From assembly GCA_001599975.1 (NCBI GenBank), contig BCIO01000001.1, forward strand, positions 992,001 to 1,056,000: a DNA stretch of 64,000 nucleotides, given 5' to 3'. Shown one piece after another: positions 30,925 to 42,111 of this stretch. A model generated the notes under the pieces. The model was not told the DNA's origin. It saw nothing but the letters and a program-made list of their open reading frames with translations, and searched no databases. The position numbers were made by a program, and so were the translations under genes. How positions within the stretch are numbered: position 1 is the first letter of the stretch; each line of letters starts with the position of its first letter. The DNA is from Cystobasidiopsis lactophilus. Taxonomy: Eukaryota > Basidiomycota > Agaricostilbomycetes > Agaricostilbales > Chionosphaeraceae.

Positions 30925-32239
30925 CTACATTTTGGTCAAGTAGTCCAGGTCGATGTCGGCCAACACAAAATTCGACCGGTCCATGTTGGCAGCTTGCGCC
31001 ACTACATTTCCCCATGGATCTACGATCATGGCTTGGCCCCAGGATGACCGCGCTGGCCAAATCTTGCCGTCTTGCCCAACTTCGGCTCCAAAATGTGTTC
31101 CACACTGCGCAGCCGCCAAAATGAAGCTCTGGTTTTCGATCGCTCTGGCTCTGAGGAGGACCTCCCAATGAGCTGCACCCGTTGGCACCGTGAAAGCCTG
31201 GAAAGCACGCGGCTACCATGAGACTAAGTGCTGTCACGAAGTTGTTACCAGCTTACTGAAGGGTAAGAGAGCAGTTGCTGGGTTCCACCATGTGAGTGCT
31301 CGGTCGTGGGGCGGTAGATTGGCACTCACCGCTCCTCGCTTCCTCAGCTGGAGGGACACCTCTGGAAATCTATCACCTCACATCAGTCGCTTGGTCATGT
31401 ATGGGCAGTTCATCATCTTACCTAAGATCGTAGCAAGTGAGAAGGCCAAGCTGGCCGACTGGAGTCTTCATTGGCTCCAACAATGCGCTGCCAGGGACGG
31501 TGGTCCCGCTTTCAAGCACCTTGGTCCCGCCTACGACTACCATTTTAGCGGACAGTCCGAGCCTTACCGATGCGAGAAGTACCTGGAACATCCTGGGATG
31601 GTCGGCAGGATGAGAAGGGCCCACTATTCAATCGATGACATTGGACTCACCACATCGAAGAGGTGCAATTTCCGATAGCTTTGCAAGCTGGGGCAAGGGT
31701 AAACGAGATTGCTACGCTCACTGAAAGAAACTGCTTACATCACGCCATCAGATGAAATGAGGTGATGGGTGTTGTAGACACGCCCCCGAGGATCGTCGGT
31801 CTGAAGAGAAGCGTAAGCTGATGCTCTGTGCTTTCACGTCCATCGCACTTACCGGCTCATGGACACCTACTTGAACGAAGCAGCGGGATGTTTTTGCTTC
31901 CGCTTTGATGGCCTCTAAGAAGGCAGCATTTTCGGCGGATCTGGTCAAACTGGCCACTTGGTGTCTACCATGCCCTCAAACAAGTTCAGAGACGCATATT
32001 CAGTAGACGCATGACCGAGGACGAGGAAACCGACGAGCGCGCAATGAAATCCGATGCCTCAGGGAGCGCCACCAGTTTGGCGCCAGCTTGAGCCGCCAAC
32101 CTGATCGTGCTGACGCATTTGGCGGTGTTCTCGGCGACTGAGACGTAGTTGATCAGAAACCAAAGACCGTTCTTAAGTGCGTCTTCAACCTACTGTTTGG
32201 AGTGCTCGTCAGACTGGCGACCGCTGCAAGTGATGGCAT
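30925..32239 (-). CDS. Nitrilase-superfamily amidase (Nit1/Nit2 type)
   Basis: C-N hydrolase, probably a deaminated-glutathione or omega-amidase type. The start at 32239 gives [15 protein letters not shown], joined by a 56-nt intron to [20 protein letters not shown]. The catalytic triad is visible: Glu in [10 protein letters not shown], Lys in YRKLHLFDV, Cys in [13 protein letters not shown]. Then [49 protein letters not shown] and [20 protein letters not shown]. It ends DLDYLTKM (stop 30925-30927). About seven introns of 50-75 nt. The start codon is 210 bp from that of the divergent HSK3 gene. Confidence 0.87.
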
Positions 32240-32449
32240 CCTTTTGGCGGACGTTGTCAAAGCTTGCATCAAAGCTCTGCGCCGGCGCGAGAACGTCTTC
32301 TTGGAGCGGGACCTCTCCAAAGAACAGCAAAGGGGCGGGGTGTCTCAAATGGCCGGTCACCTCCAAGAGGGGCAAATCGCGCTTGGACCAGGACAGCGAG
32401 GAGCACCGGCGTCCAAGAACCTCTCGGCAGTTTCCGAGCTTCGGCAAAC

Positions 32450-32755
32450 ATGAATCGCTTGTCATTGTATCCGCAGAAGCCCATTTCCTCCAGCGACGAA
32501 GCGACCGAATCGACAAAATCGCGCCAAATCAACGCCCTCCAAGCCAAGCTGGCCGAGCTGCACGGCAACACGCAAAAGCTGCAGAGCGTGCTTCAAATCA
32601 CTGCAGAGCAAGCTGGTTCTATCAGAGAGCTAGGAGCGTCGCATGCAGCCTTGTACGCGGTCCTTTCAGGAGGGCAGGTAGATTTGCTTACATCGCTGCA
32701 CGCCAGGTTCATGGCCGTGCAGAAAGTCATGACGCAGGAAGAGCCAGGGCCTTAA
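32450..32755 (+). CDS. HSK3: DASH complex subunit Hsk3-like
   Basis: Single-exon 101-residue protein. After MNRLSLYPQKPISSSDEA comes the Hsk3 core RQINALQAKLAELHGNTQKL, QSVLQITAEQAGSIRELGAS and HAALYAVLSGG, a coiled-coil with the RELGASHAALY signature. The DASH/Dam1 ring couples kinetochores to microtubules in fungi. Length fits the family, whose members are under about 110 residues. It is divergent from the nitrilase gene and tail-to-tail with the AT-hook gene, leaving only 92 bp between the two stop codons. Confidence 0.82.
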   Translation: MNRLSLYPQKPISSSDEATESTKSRQINALQAKLAELHGNTQKLQSVLQITAEQAGSIRELGASHAALYAVLSGGQVDLLTSLHARFMAVQKVMTQEEPGP

Positions 32756-32847
32756 GATCACATTGTCCTCGCTATACAAGTTTAAAGGGTTCAATCTTCG
32801 CCCCCCGCGACATAGGCATAAGGCCTTCCGAAAACCAGCAGCACGTT

Positions 32848-35800
32848 TTATGCTTTCGATAAGGTCGACGAAGAAATGGGATTGGCCGGCGGTTGCGTTG
32901 GTGGGCCAGAAGAGCCAGGCAAAGGACGTACACCGGACGAGAAGGGGCCGGAGCTGAAGTTAAAGTTGCGAGGGTAGGCTGGCGGCTGGCGAGGAAGCTG
33001 CTGCGGAGACGAGGCCATCTGGGACGGATGCTGAGGGTGCAGCTGATACGAGGGCACGTGGTGATTTTGAGGAGGGCTGCCGTCCAGGGACGTGCTTGGC
33101 TGTCCGGCAGGGTGAGGTCGGGTTGGGTCCCATCCTTGGTGCGAGTCGGCGAGGCGCTTGGAAAAGGGTGCAATAGTGATAGACCCAGAACCATTTGTGT
33201 GGGCGATAGACATATTGGTTACCGTCGCCGGCGACTTTGCCGCCTGCCTCGAGAGGTCGGGCGGCCTTTGCCCCGAGCTCATCCAATGGCCGCCGGAATG
33301 GGGTTGAGCTTGCGTCTGAGGCATGGGTCCGTTGTGCTGTATTGACTGGCGTCCTTGTGGCAGGAGGTTGCTAGGTCCCACAAATCGTCGTGGAGGAGAT
33401 CCACCTTGGTGTGGCCCCGGCTGGCGCGAAGGCATCGCGGATGATTCGGACGGCCTTGGGCTGAAGCCGTGGGCTGGAACCTTCGAAGTGACAGATGATT
33501 TAGAGAGAGTGTCGTGCAATGAGCGCGACAGCAGGGTCGCGTGGCTGGAGACCGAGCTCTTGGGCTTCTCTGGTGGCCTTTGTTGGACGCTAGGCAGGAG
33601 GCCTACGCTGGCCAACGAGGGAATGCGTTGTGTCACGGGATGTTGGTGGTGGGAAGTGGCGGACGGCACTGGTTGATTCTGCTGTCGCAGCTGCGGCGGG
33701 GGCTCCGCGCGAGTTGACCGCGGTGGCGGTCCCGGTGCAAGGTGCGGCACAGGCTGCTCCATGGGCGGCAACGTTGATCTCCCTGGCTCTTGAGGTATGG
33801 GTGCAGGCTGGGCGGCGGGCCGCATTCGCGCCGGTGCGCGAGTGAAGTCTTCTGGAGGCGCCAAGGGCAAAGGAGCGGAACGGGCGGGTGGCAAAGCATC
33901 GACAGCGAATCCCATGTGAAGGAAGTCTTGGTGGATGTCAGACTCCTGCAGCTGCCATCGGTCCCCAGACCGGACGGTTTGTGGTGGCGTTGGCCGAAGG
34001 ACGCCGTCGACAGCCACATAGTCATCGAAGGTAGGCTGTGCGATCATCGGCAAAGGTTCGGGCGGTAAGTCAATTGCCAGGGAGGTGGCACCTTATCGCC
34101 ATTTTGTGGTGAGCAGAAAACGAGACATCCACACAACAAGCCAAACTCACTTTGACCCCAACATTCGTGATAGCCTTGGCGCATTCGCACCTCATCGTCG
34201 TTCATCATTTCGACCTTCGTTTCCATCTTTTCATGCTGCAAGAACATGGCAGGTAAGCCAACGGCATCGTGGAACGAGGAGAGGGATAGCTTGCCTGCCA
34301 GTGCGCGACGTGCTCCGCCTCCTGCGCGTCCACCTGCAAGTCCAAGTCCTCCAACGCAGCCTTTAAGATCATCAAAACTTGCTCTTTCTTCCTTGCCCGG
34401 CCCGATTCGAGCATCTCGACCCAAAGCGTCAATAGCGGGTGGGCGTCATTCTCGATGAGCTCCCGTTCATAGGCCAGTGACCGCAGCGCTCTACAAGCTG
34501 GCCATGAGCGACGCGCTATAGTCATGCAGAAAGGATAGGCCACTGACTTGTCTCTCTTCACGGCGTTTTCTGCGCGGATGCGATCGTTCGTGCGACGCCG
34601 CTCAATCGCTTCAGCTGACGCAATCTTAACTTAGCTGCGACTTTTCTGAGTGCTCGAAAAAACTCACGCGAGAGGTCAAGGACATCGTCTTGGGCTTCAG
34701 ACTTTTGCGGCTGAGACGGTAGCTGTGAATCTTGTGGAGGGATGGGGGAGTTAGCCAGGCTGGCGCCAGGGCGAGAGTCGAACGAGCTGGCTCGGCTCAA
34801 CAGCTTGGCCGTCTCTGCATCGCTGCCTTCGTCCTCATCATCCGGCACCACATTACGTTGAACTCGCGGTCGCCCTCGACCTCGCTTCGCAGGCACCGCC
34901 GTGGCTCGCACGTTGAGCGTGCCAGACGGCTCGCTAGCCTTCGTTGGCTTGACATCGCCAGAGATGCGTTTGCGTTTGGTGCCGCCTTGAGTTTCCGCAT
35001 ATGGGGTGGAATCTTCGATTGATTGAGCTGGTGAGATAACCAGACCGGGACGTGAGCTCGGACCTCGAGCGGCTGCAGAGCTTTTGGCTGCTGTGGGCGA
35101 GCCCTCTTGCGATCCCTCTCCGTCCTTCTCTTCACCGTTCTCTGAGTCGGACGCCGACGCTGAGGTGAGCTCCGAGCCGGGCGACACCAAGGGCTCTGTG
35201 ACTCGTTTGCGCTTGCCTAGATTCTGGCTCGCAGGCTGGTTGCGGAGGGACGACGCCACTGAGGCAGCATCGTCGTTGTCGTCCTCACTTTCGTCGCTCT
35301 TGGATCCACTTGACGCGGGGGAAGGCGACAGCTTCCGGCGTCCGCGTTTCGAGCCCGTCGAAGTGCCAGCCTGCTTCCCTCTGCCGACACCTGCCGTCCT
35401 CCGAGTTGTCCTTGAGGATCCAAAAAACTTGCCCGGCGAGACTGGATTTTTGCCGGGCGTTTTTGACGCTTGCATTCGAGGAGACGACCGCGTTGCGCCG
35501 CCGGAAGCTTTTTGCACGACGCGCGCAATCTGGCGTTTCCCGTTGCGAGCTGGACGGCCAGAGGGTTCTTGAGCGTCGTTGTCGTCTTCGAAGTCGGAAT
35601 GCTCCGCGTCCGAGTCCATGCCCAACGAAGGCGGCGACGCCCCCGAGTTGGAAGCCGGCTTGCTTTCGTCCGCCTGGCCCTGAGATCCGCTCTGGCGGAG
35701 CCCTAATGACAGCTCTGCATTGGTAGACGTGGTATCCGAGCGAGCTCTGGTGGCCCGGGGGCTGGGGGCAGCCTGAGACGACGATGCTTCGACTGTTGAC

Positions 35801-35949
35801 TGCACGCTGGCCGCCGTATTTTTCCTGGGCCTGCCACGGCCCCTGGTCGGCTTGACAGAGCCAGTAGTCGCAGCTTCAGGCATCCTTTTGGCGTGAGCTT
35901 CGTCGTTCTCCAAGAATACGTCGAGAAGGAATTGAGAAGAATCGAACAA
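32848..35949 (-). CDS. AT-hook nuclear protein, possibly Sds3/BRMS1-like
   Basis: Residues 1-390 (35949 to about 34670) are disordered, acidic and Ser-rich with two AT-hooks (TRGRGRPRKN and KRGRGRPRVQ), indicating DNA binding in the nucleus. A helical part follows across four short exons: LKRLSGVARTIASAQKTP, ALRSLAYERELIENDAHPLL, RKKEQVLMILKAALEDLDLQ and HEKMETKVEMMNDDEVRMRQ. This resembles the coiled-coil of Sds3/BRMS1 subunits of the Sin3-Rpd3 deacetylase complex, but the match is by pattern only. The last exon, from LAIDLPPEPLPMIAQPTF, is a Pro/Ser/His/Gln-rich tail of about 400 residues (stop 32848-32850). One intron (34236-34294) uses a GC donor. Confidence 0.7.
34236..34294 (-). other. 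GC-AG intron in the AT-hook gene
   Basis: 59-nt intron with context CAG|GCAAGC and acceptor TTGCAG. It joins EAEHVAHWQ to HEKMETKVEMMNDDE in frame; reading through gives a non-coding-like tail and a stop. No alternative GT donor preserves the frame. Confidence 0.65.
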
Positions 35950-36993
35950 AGGGCGGCCTAGGGAATGACAGAGAAATTGTGACTAGGCCTGCCCTGCCTC
36001 TGGAGAGGGCTCCTGAACTGGTATGAATTTTTTGGAGGCCGGGAGAGAAGGGGTGGGCGAGGGAGAAAGGTAGAAAGGCAAACTCGGCGGCTTCGAAAGC
36101 GCTGCAGCCACGATGTTTTAGGAGCTTGGGTTCGCCGTCTCGACTGGCTGCAGGGCTGCAAGGAACCGAGCAAGGCCACTCCCGAGGGCGTGGGATTTTT
36201 TGCTGGTGGAGGGAGAGGAGCAAGAGCCAAGGAAACGATTGACAATGACCGGGCCTCGGATCATGCATGGTCACTTGTCATTATTCGGCTTCCACTTCTC
36301 GCTCTCAGTTGTACGTCTTTATTCCTCTACTGGGAGACACTATGCTTCTCGTCCCCTTCCGCCGCATTCACAGCGGAGAGCACCTCGCACGGGCTTTGTG
36401 CTTTAGCTCACGAGTCCGCAGAACCTCTGCCGTTCGAATTAAAATCGCCAGCGGCAAAATCGGAGCTGGTGAGCTGGTAGGTCAACTAGCAGGTGCACTG
36501 TATGGACTAGGTCAGGGGCCCGCTTCGCCAGCCTTTTTACGGGCGACGATCTCAAAGTGGCAAGAGACCGGCCAGGTCGAGCCCTGCAGAAAACGCGGTG
36601 CACCAACCCACGCGTCCTTTATCGATTTATGTCTCTCCTTGATCTGCCTTCATCGGCAACGACCAAAAAAGGCGGAGTGAGGTCGATTTGTAGATAGTTG
36701 GACTGTGGAGAGGTGTCATGAGAGAGTGCCGAATGATGAGAAGGATCCGATGGTGAGAAGTGTATGCGACGGCAACAGGGGTTCACGTCGTTTCAGAGGG
36801 TGTCCCGCCACAGATGTAGAGGCAGGACCTCATGCATGTCATATGTCGATGCAGCAGCCGAGGCTAGAGTAAGGAGGCTGTAAGACCGGAGCGAGCATCA
36901 TCGATCGGAGACGGCGGGTCGAAGCGGTGGCGACTCAGTCGACTGAAGGCTTTTGTCCAGTACTCTGGTTGAGATGCAGCTCAATTTATAGGT
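35950..36993. other. Intergenic stretch of about 1 kb
   Basis: Upstream of the AT-hook gene and downstream of the small membrane-protein gene, both on the minus strand. Open frames on both strands (for example 36190-36480 plus) have no family resemblance or consistent splicing. I see nothing I can support in it beyond promoter sequence. Confidence 0.4.
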
Positions 36994-37546
36994 TCAAAGT
37001 TCAGAGCAACGTACAGCACCTAATGAAGCCAACGCTTTAAATGAAGAGGACCGGCGCTTCGCGGCGGCGCCAATGGCCAGGATGAAAATGGAACCAGATG
37101 CATTGCGGACGAAAGCTGCGCCCATTCGCCACAGCTGCTTAGCGTCATTCAAGGTGTTGTTGGTCCCAATTGGTGACTGCATAGAGGCATCGCAAAAGGC
37201 AGAGGGCATAGGGCAGAACGCTTGAGATCCAGAGTCTGCAGGTCCAGAAGTCCTCCAACGACGTCATCGGGCGGCTCGTTGGCATACAGAACAGCATATA
37301 GATCTCTTTACGTGTCAAGGCGAAGCAGAATGCAGAGCCGGAAGGCACAAGAACGCGTCCTTTACGACAGACGAATTTGAAGAGCTCGAGTCCGATCCAG
37401 GTCGAGAGCGTGATGATACAGGTCAGTGTGCGTGCAAAGGCATTGATAGTAAGCAGAGAGGTCTCCAAGGAGGCAGCAGACAACAAACAGGCACAGTCCC
37501 AGAACGTCGACGCAATATTGACCTTTTGGACATCGTCGTCGATCAA
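36994..37546 (-). CDS. Small predicted membrane protein, unrecognised
   Basis: Two exons. The first (37546 to about 37309) encodes MIDDDVQKVNIASTFWDCAC, then hydrophobic TLTCIITLSTWIGLELFKFV and a basic loop VCRKGRVLVPSG. A roughly 76-nt intron (GTAAAG donor, CTGCAG acceptor) leads to the second exon with DAKQLWRMGAAFVRNASGS, IFILAIGAAAKRRSSS (stop 36994-36996). Two or three membrane segments are likely. No family recognised. The chosen start lies only 20 bp from the start of the divergent gene at 37567, which is suspiciously close, so one of the two starts may be wrong. Confidence 0.45.
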
Positions 37547-37566
37547 AGACGAGCGTCACCGAAGCC

Positions 37567-39012
37567 ATGCCGCTGCCCGCTCGGCTCGACAAGGTGAGCG
37601 CGCCACCTGAGTACACCAGGCGGGCCCCTGGCACCGCGGTCTGACATCGTAACGTGCAGGCCGTCAGGGGAGTTTGCAAAGAGGCGAGGGCTTTTGGCAT
37701 GGGGCCTCGCTTCACGTCCAAGCAGCTCAAGTCGGCCTTGCTCACGGACATCGGCGATCCCGACCTTGTAAGACGATGCGTAGATTGCACCCCAAAGCCA
37801 GCGCTGATTCGGAGCATGTGCAAACAGATCTCCCAACACAAAGCCGAGATTAAAGACCTGGCCTACACTCTGCTGAACGCCGCGCCCGAACCAGCCGAGG
37901 TGGAGGAGATGGAAGAGGAGGACGAGGTACAGGTGCTCGATGAGGAGCCGCAGCAGCCAGTGGCGTCCACGAGCAGAGCGCCCGCGCCCAAGAAGCGCAA
38001 ATCTAAAGGCAAAGAGGACGATGTGCCAACTTTCAAGTGCGTTGACATTTCCCTCCTGCTTATTACAATCTCTCAAAAGAATGGCTGTATACAGAAGCAA
38101 GCCTTACATCAACTCTGAGGGCGAGCCAACGTCTGCCGCGCCAGATGGCGTCGACGCGGAGGCAGACATCGAACCGCCAAAGAAGCGAAAGAAGAAGATC
38201 GTAGTCAGCGACGCTTCAGAAGATGGTTCCAGCCCTCCCAAAGTCGAAAAGAAGGCAACGGAGAAGAAGCCAAAGCCAGCGAGTGGCGAAAAGAGAGTCA
38301 AGGTGGGCCGCACAACTCCTTTCATTCTGACTCAAAGTTGTGTGCTCGAAATCTGATGAATTTTCACAGAAGGAGAAGCAAACCGCCACTGGCAGCAAGG
38401 ATGATGACACCATTGAGAACCTCAAGAAGGTCGTCAAGGCCTGTGGCGTGCGAGTTCTGGCCAAAGAGAGTGAGCTGCTGCTTCACATCGGATGGGCTGG
38501 CCTTGGATCTGAAGCAACCACAGCGGCCGATATGACCTCAAAAGAAGCCATCAAGTACTTCCGCAGCAAGCTCACCGAGCTGGGCATGCCACCTGGCCGC
38601 CCCAGTATGGCCAAGGCAGCCGAGATCAAGGCCAAGCGAGAGCTGGACAGGGAGATGCAAGACCTGTTGGGCGACAAGAAAGTCGACCTCGACTCTGGGC
38701 GCGCTTCCCGAGCCTCCAAGTCAACCGCTCAACCGGCCAAATCTTACAAATTCATCCGACCTTCGGTGGTGGAAACGGATTCGGAAGACGAACGCCTCAA
38801 CACAGCACAGAGCATCTCCGATGATGATGACGACGGCAGTGCTGTGGTGTCCGTCGACGAAGAGTTCGAGAAGCAAGAGCGGAAGAAGGACCGTCGGGCT
38901 GTCAACAAAGTCCGCGTGCGTTCTTGACCTTCCCTGGTCACCTAGATCACCGCTTACCAAAGTCTCTTTGCAGTCTTTTATGGCCGCGGCCAGAGGCGAA
39001 GGCCTCTTTTGA
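37567..39012 (+). CDS. Nuclear HIRIP3-like protein (putative histone chaperone)
   Basis: Exon 1 (MPLPARLDK, 37567-37593) joins to AVRGVCKEARAFGMGPRFTS, a helical N-terminal region (KQLKSALLTDIGDPDLVRRC) reminiscent of DEK-C-type domains. Long acidic and basic stretches follow, with nuclear localisation signals (APKKRKSKGK, EPPKKRKKK). Then a conserved block: IENLKKVVKACGVRVLAKES, EAIKYFRSKLTELGMPPGRP and KAAEIKAKRELDREMQDLLG. This pattern resembles HIRIP3, a partner of the HIRA histone chaperone that binds H2A-H2B. The acidic tail ends ARGEGLF (stop 39010-39012). Five exons with short introns. The assignment is by pattern and should be read as probable only. Confidence 0.65.
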
Positions 39013-39513
39013 AAGGACAGGCGTTTCGCCACCCAGCGCATCCCTCGAGTCTCATGTGTGGCAGAAATCTTAGCATTGCACCAAATGGAGGACTTAGAAC
39101 CGGGTGGCTCCTCCCCTTGCTGCCCCTCTCGTTTGCCTCCTCTTGTCCTGCCTCTTCTCATACAAAAATACAAGTCTTTCGTGCTTGTTTGGACCCGCAT
39201 ACAGAAAAATGAACCCTTCGCTTGCCCCCTCGACTTCCTCCCAGCGACAATGACAGAAACAGAACAACAGCGAGGGGACAGAAGGCGAGGGCGAGGGGTA
39301 GTGAGGGGTGATAGATGTGCATTGCGAGGAGTGTTGGAAGTTAAAGTGTGTGCTGCGCTTTCTTCGGAACATGAGGCTGGACGACAAGAGGCGAGGGCCA
39401 AGAGGGTTGGAGGAGCAGGTTGTTGATGTTGATGGTTTGTAAGATTTCTAGAGTTCTAAAGACAACAGCTGGGGAATGGTGGGGTAATCTTGTCTTGCGA
39501 ATAGCTGGGTGAT
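39013..39513. other. Convergent intergenic region
   Basis: Lies between the stop codons of the HIRIP3-like gene and NADP-IDH. Frames through it on the plus strand (39058-39426) are not supported. Presumably 3' UTRs. Confidence 0.5.
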
Positions 39514-41839
39514 CTAGAGCTTGGAAGGCGCGCCATACTTGGACTCGAGCTGTTGGCGAACGTGGTCCAAGTAACCCTCGCTAAAGTGCCCATAAGACTT
39601 CAGTCATGGCTGGACAGCCCACAAAGACAAGAGACTGACGTGGTGACATAGTGCTCGCGCTTCATGTCGCGGCCGTAGATGGAAAGCGCAATGTCCTTGG
39701 TGTAGACCTTGTCGACATCGATGGCATCCTGTATCAAAACCATGAGCGGCAGTCAAAGGCGAGACCAGTGGCAAATGGCAATCGCACAATGCAGATTTGC
39801 TCCAAGACCTCGCAGAACTTGGTGAGCTCAGGGGTGCCATCCAAGCGCGCACGGTGCATCAAGCCACGGGTCCAGGCAAAGATGGAAGCGACAGAGTTGG
39901 TGGAGGTCTCGTTGCCCTTCTGGTGCTCGCGGTAATGGCGAGTGACGGTGCCATGGGCGGCCTCGGACTCCATAATAGCGCCCGAAGCATCCAAGAGCTC
40001 GGAGGTCATCAAGCCCAAAGAGCCAAAGCCTTGAGCTGTTGAAGTGGAAAGCCAATTTAACCGGCTATCGGCTGGACGGCTAACCGAAGACGAAAATTTC
40101 CTCACCAAGGACATCAGAGATAACATCGCTGAACGACAGGTCAGCATGCAAATAAGGGTGTTGCAATGAGCGCGACGCACCCGTCGTAGTTCTTGAGTGC
40201 CATCAAGTAACCGCCGCTCGACTTGATCATCTGGGCGACCATGTCGTCGATGAGACGGTGCTCATACCAGATGCCGAGCTTCTCGAATTCGGCCTTGTAT
40301 TGTCTGTATGCAGTGGCAGCGGAGTCAATAGCTGAAACGGGGTGATGCCAAAGAGGTTTAATTAAACGTACGCATCATAAATCTCCTGGAACGTATCCTT
40401 CCAGACACCGTCGTATGCCTTAAGAATGGTGTTCTTAGTGCTCATGTACATCGGGACCTTCTTGCTGATGGCCATCTTGAAGGAGGCGTTAGCGAAATCG
40501 GCAACCGACTGCTTGGTGTTGTACCTGCGCATGCGATGTTAGCGCTCTCTTCGCCATGCAGGATGGCTCAGAAGACAACGCACATAGCAAGACCCTGGCC
40601 AGGGCCAGAGAAGGTGAAGACCTCGCGGCGCTCTTCCGGCGCACCGCTGGAGGGGGTGAAAACGAGCTCGAGCTTGCCGGCCTCTTTGAAGACGGCGTCG
40701 GTGGCGCGATATTGGTCACCGTGGGCGTGACGGCTACGGATTGTAGGTAAGCCAGAAGGCCTTGGCGCGGAAACATAAGTCCGAACGCACCCAATAATAA
40801 TGGACTTGGTCCAGCCTGGCACCGGCTTGGGAATCGACTTGACCATGATGGGCTCACGGAAAACCTGCAACCAAAAGGCGTAAGCGTTGGTCTAGCGAAG
40901 TAGGAGACGAGCAAAGCGCACGGTGCCGCCGAGAATGTTACGAATGGTGCCGTTGCTGTTAGGAGCATCCCTCAGTTTACCTTATCGCGCCGACAGATAT
41001 ATAGCAACCCACGGCGACTTCCACATCTTCTTAAGCTTGAATTCTGTTGAAGGAAGTCAGATACACGAAGTGGGGTAGGAAAATCCCGACGGAGCTTGCC
41101 CTCGACTCGCGCTTCGTCCTGCGCTTCTCGTCAGACCATAATCCTGATGCGGGCTACACAGAGAGACGCACAGGAGTGATAGTGGCGCACTGGGTGTCCG
41201 GATAAATTTAACGACTTTGTCAGCCGACACCTCAAGGCAAACCGAAACGCACCTTGACGGCAACTCCGTATTTTTTGGTGGCCTCAGCGGACTCGATGGT
41301 GACCTTGTCGTCCGTCTCATCACGGTACTCGAGGCCCAAGTCGTAGTACTTGATGTCCACGTCGAGGTAGGGCAGGATCAATTCCTTCTTGATCTTGTGC
41401 CTTCGATTTGCAATGCGGAGAATCAGCTCGCGAGCCGGCTGCCTTTAGGTGGCGTCTAGGGACGTACCAGATGATCCTGCCAAGTCCGAGCAGTTGATAA
41501 GCCCTTTGCCCAATCCAAGCGCGCCCATTTGGCCCAGCAGAATTTTCCAAACTTGCCTGGTCATCTCTGCCCGGCGCCGACGCAAAAGCAGCCCATTGAG
41601 TATCCCGAGGCCTCCAACTCATCAAAGCCAGGCGACTGACCATCACCATCCATCTCCACGATGGGGTTCTTGACCTTGATCTTCTGGGCCATTGTGCGCG
41701 AGCTGATTGAGAACAGGCGGGCGGCAGGAAAAGTGGGGGAAGAGGCAGGTGCGAAGCGATTCAAGCTGTTCAACTGGGTGCGCTGGTGCGAGGTCGAAGC
41801 GAATAGCGTTCTAAGGCTTGAATGTCCACTCAAAGGCAT
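39514..41839 (-). CDS. IDP1: NADP-dependent isocitrate dehydrogenase with mitochondrial and peroxisomal signals
   Basis: Oxidises isocitrate to 2-oxoglutarate and makes NADPH. The first ATG (41839) begins a mitochondrial presequence rich in Ser, Arg and Leu ending [14 protein letters not shown] second in-frame ATG (41692) starts [18 protein letters not shown], the usual cytosolic N-terminus. Core motifs: [105 protein letters not shown] and [16 protein letters not shown]. The last three residues are SKL, a peroxisomal PTS1 signal (stop 39514-39516). One intron (41477-41556) has a GC donor. Alternative starts could give mitochondrial and peroxisomal/cytosolic forms, as known for fungal idpA-type genes. 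Confidence 0.9.
41477..41556 (-). other. IDP1: GC-AG intron in NADP-IDH gene
   Basis: 80-nt intron with context ACCAG|GCAAGT and acceptor TTGGCAG. It joins GDEMTR to IIWY, the highly conserved start of IDH, in frame. No GT donor at the site gives this protein. Confidence 0.75.
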
Positions 41840-42111
41840 CAAACGAAACAGAACAATTGATCGGTTAAGCAAAGGGGAAGAAGCCGGGTGGCTCTCCTTG
41901 CCGCAGCGTGCTGCCGACCTGGCAAGCGCGCTGTTGGTGCGGACGGTCACATCTTAAGCGACCTCAGGGCGACTATAGGTCGTTGGCAGACAGGATGCTC
42001 CAAGCTTGGCGCCCATTACGCACCGCCTAGCGGCGGTGGCGGCCCTCCTCCTTGCACCCACGGCACCCTTAAATCTTGCCTTGCGCCAACCACTTGCAAT
42101 AATGCTATAAC

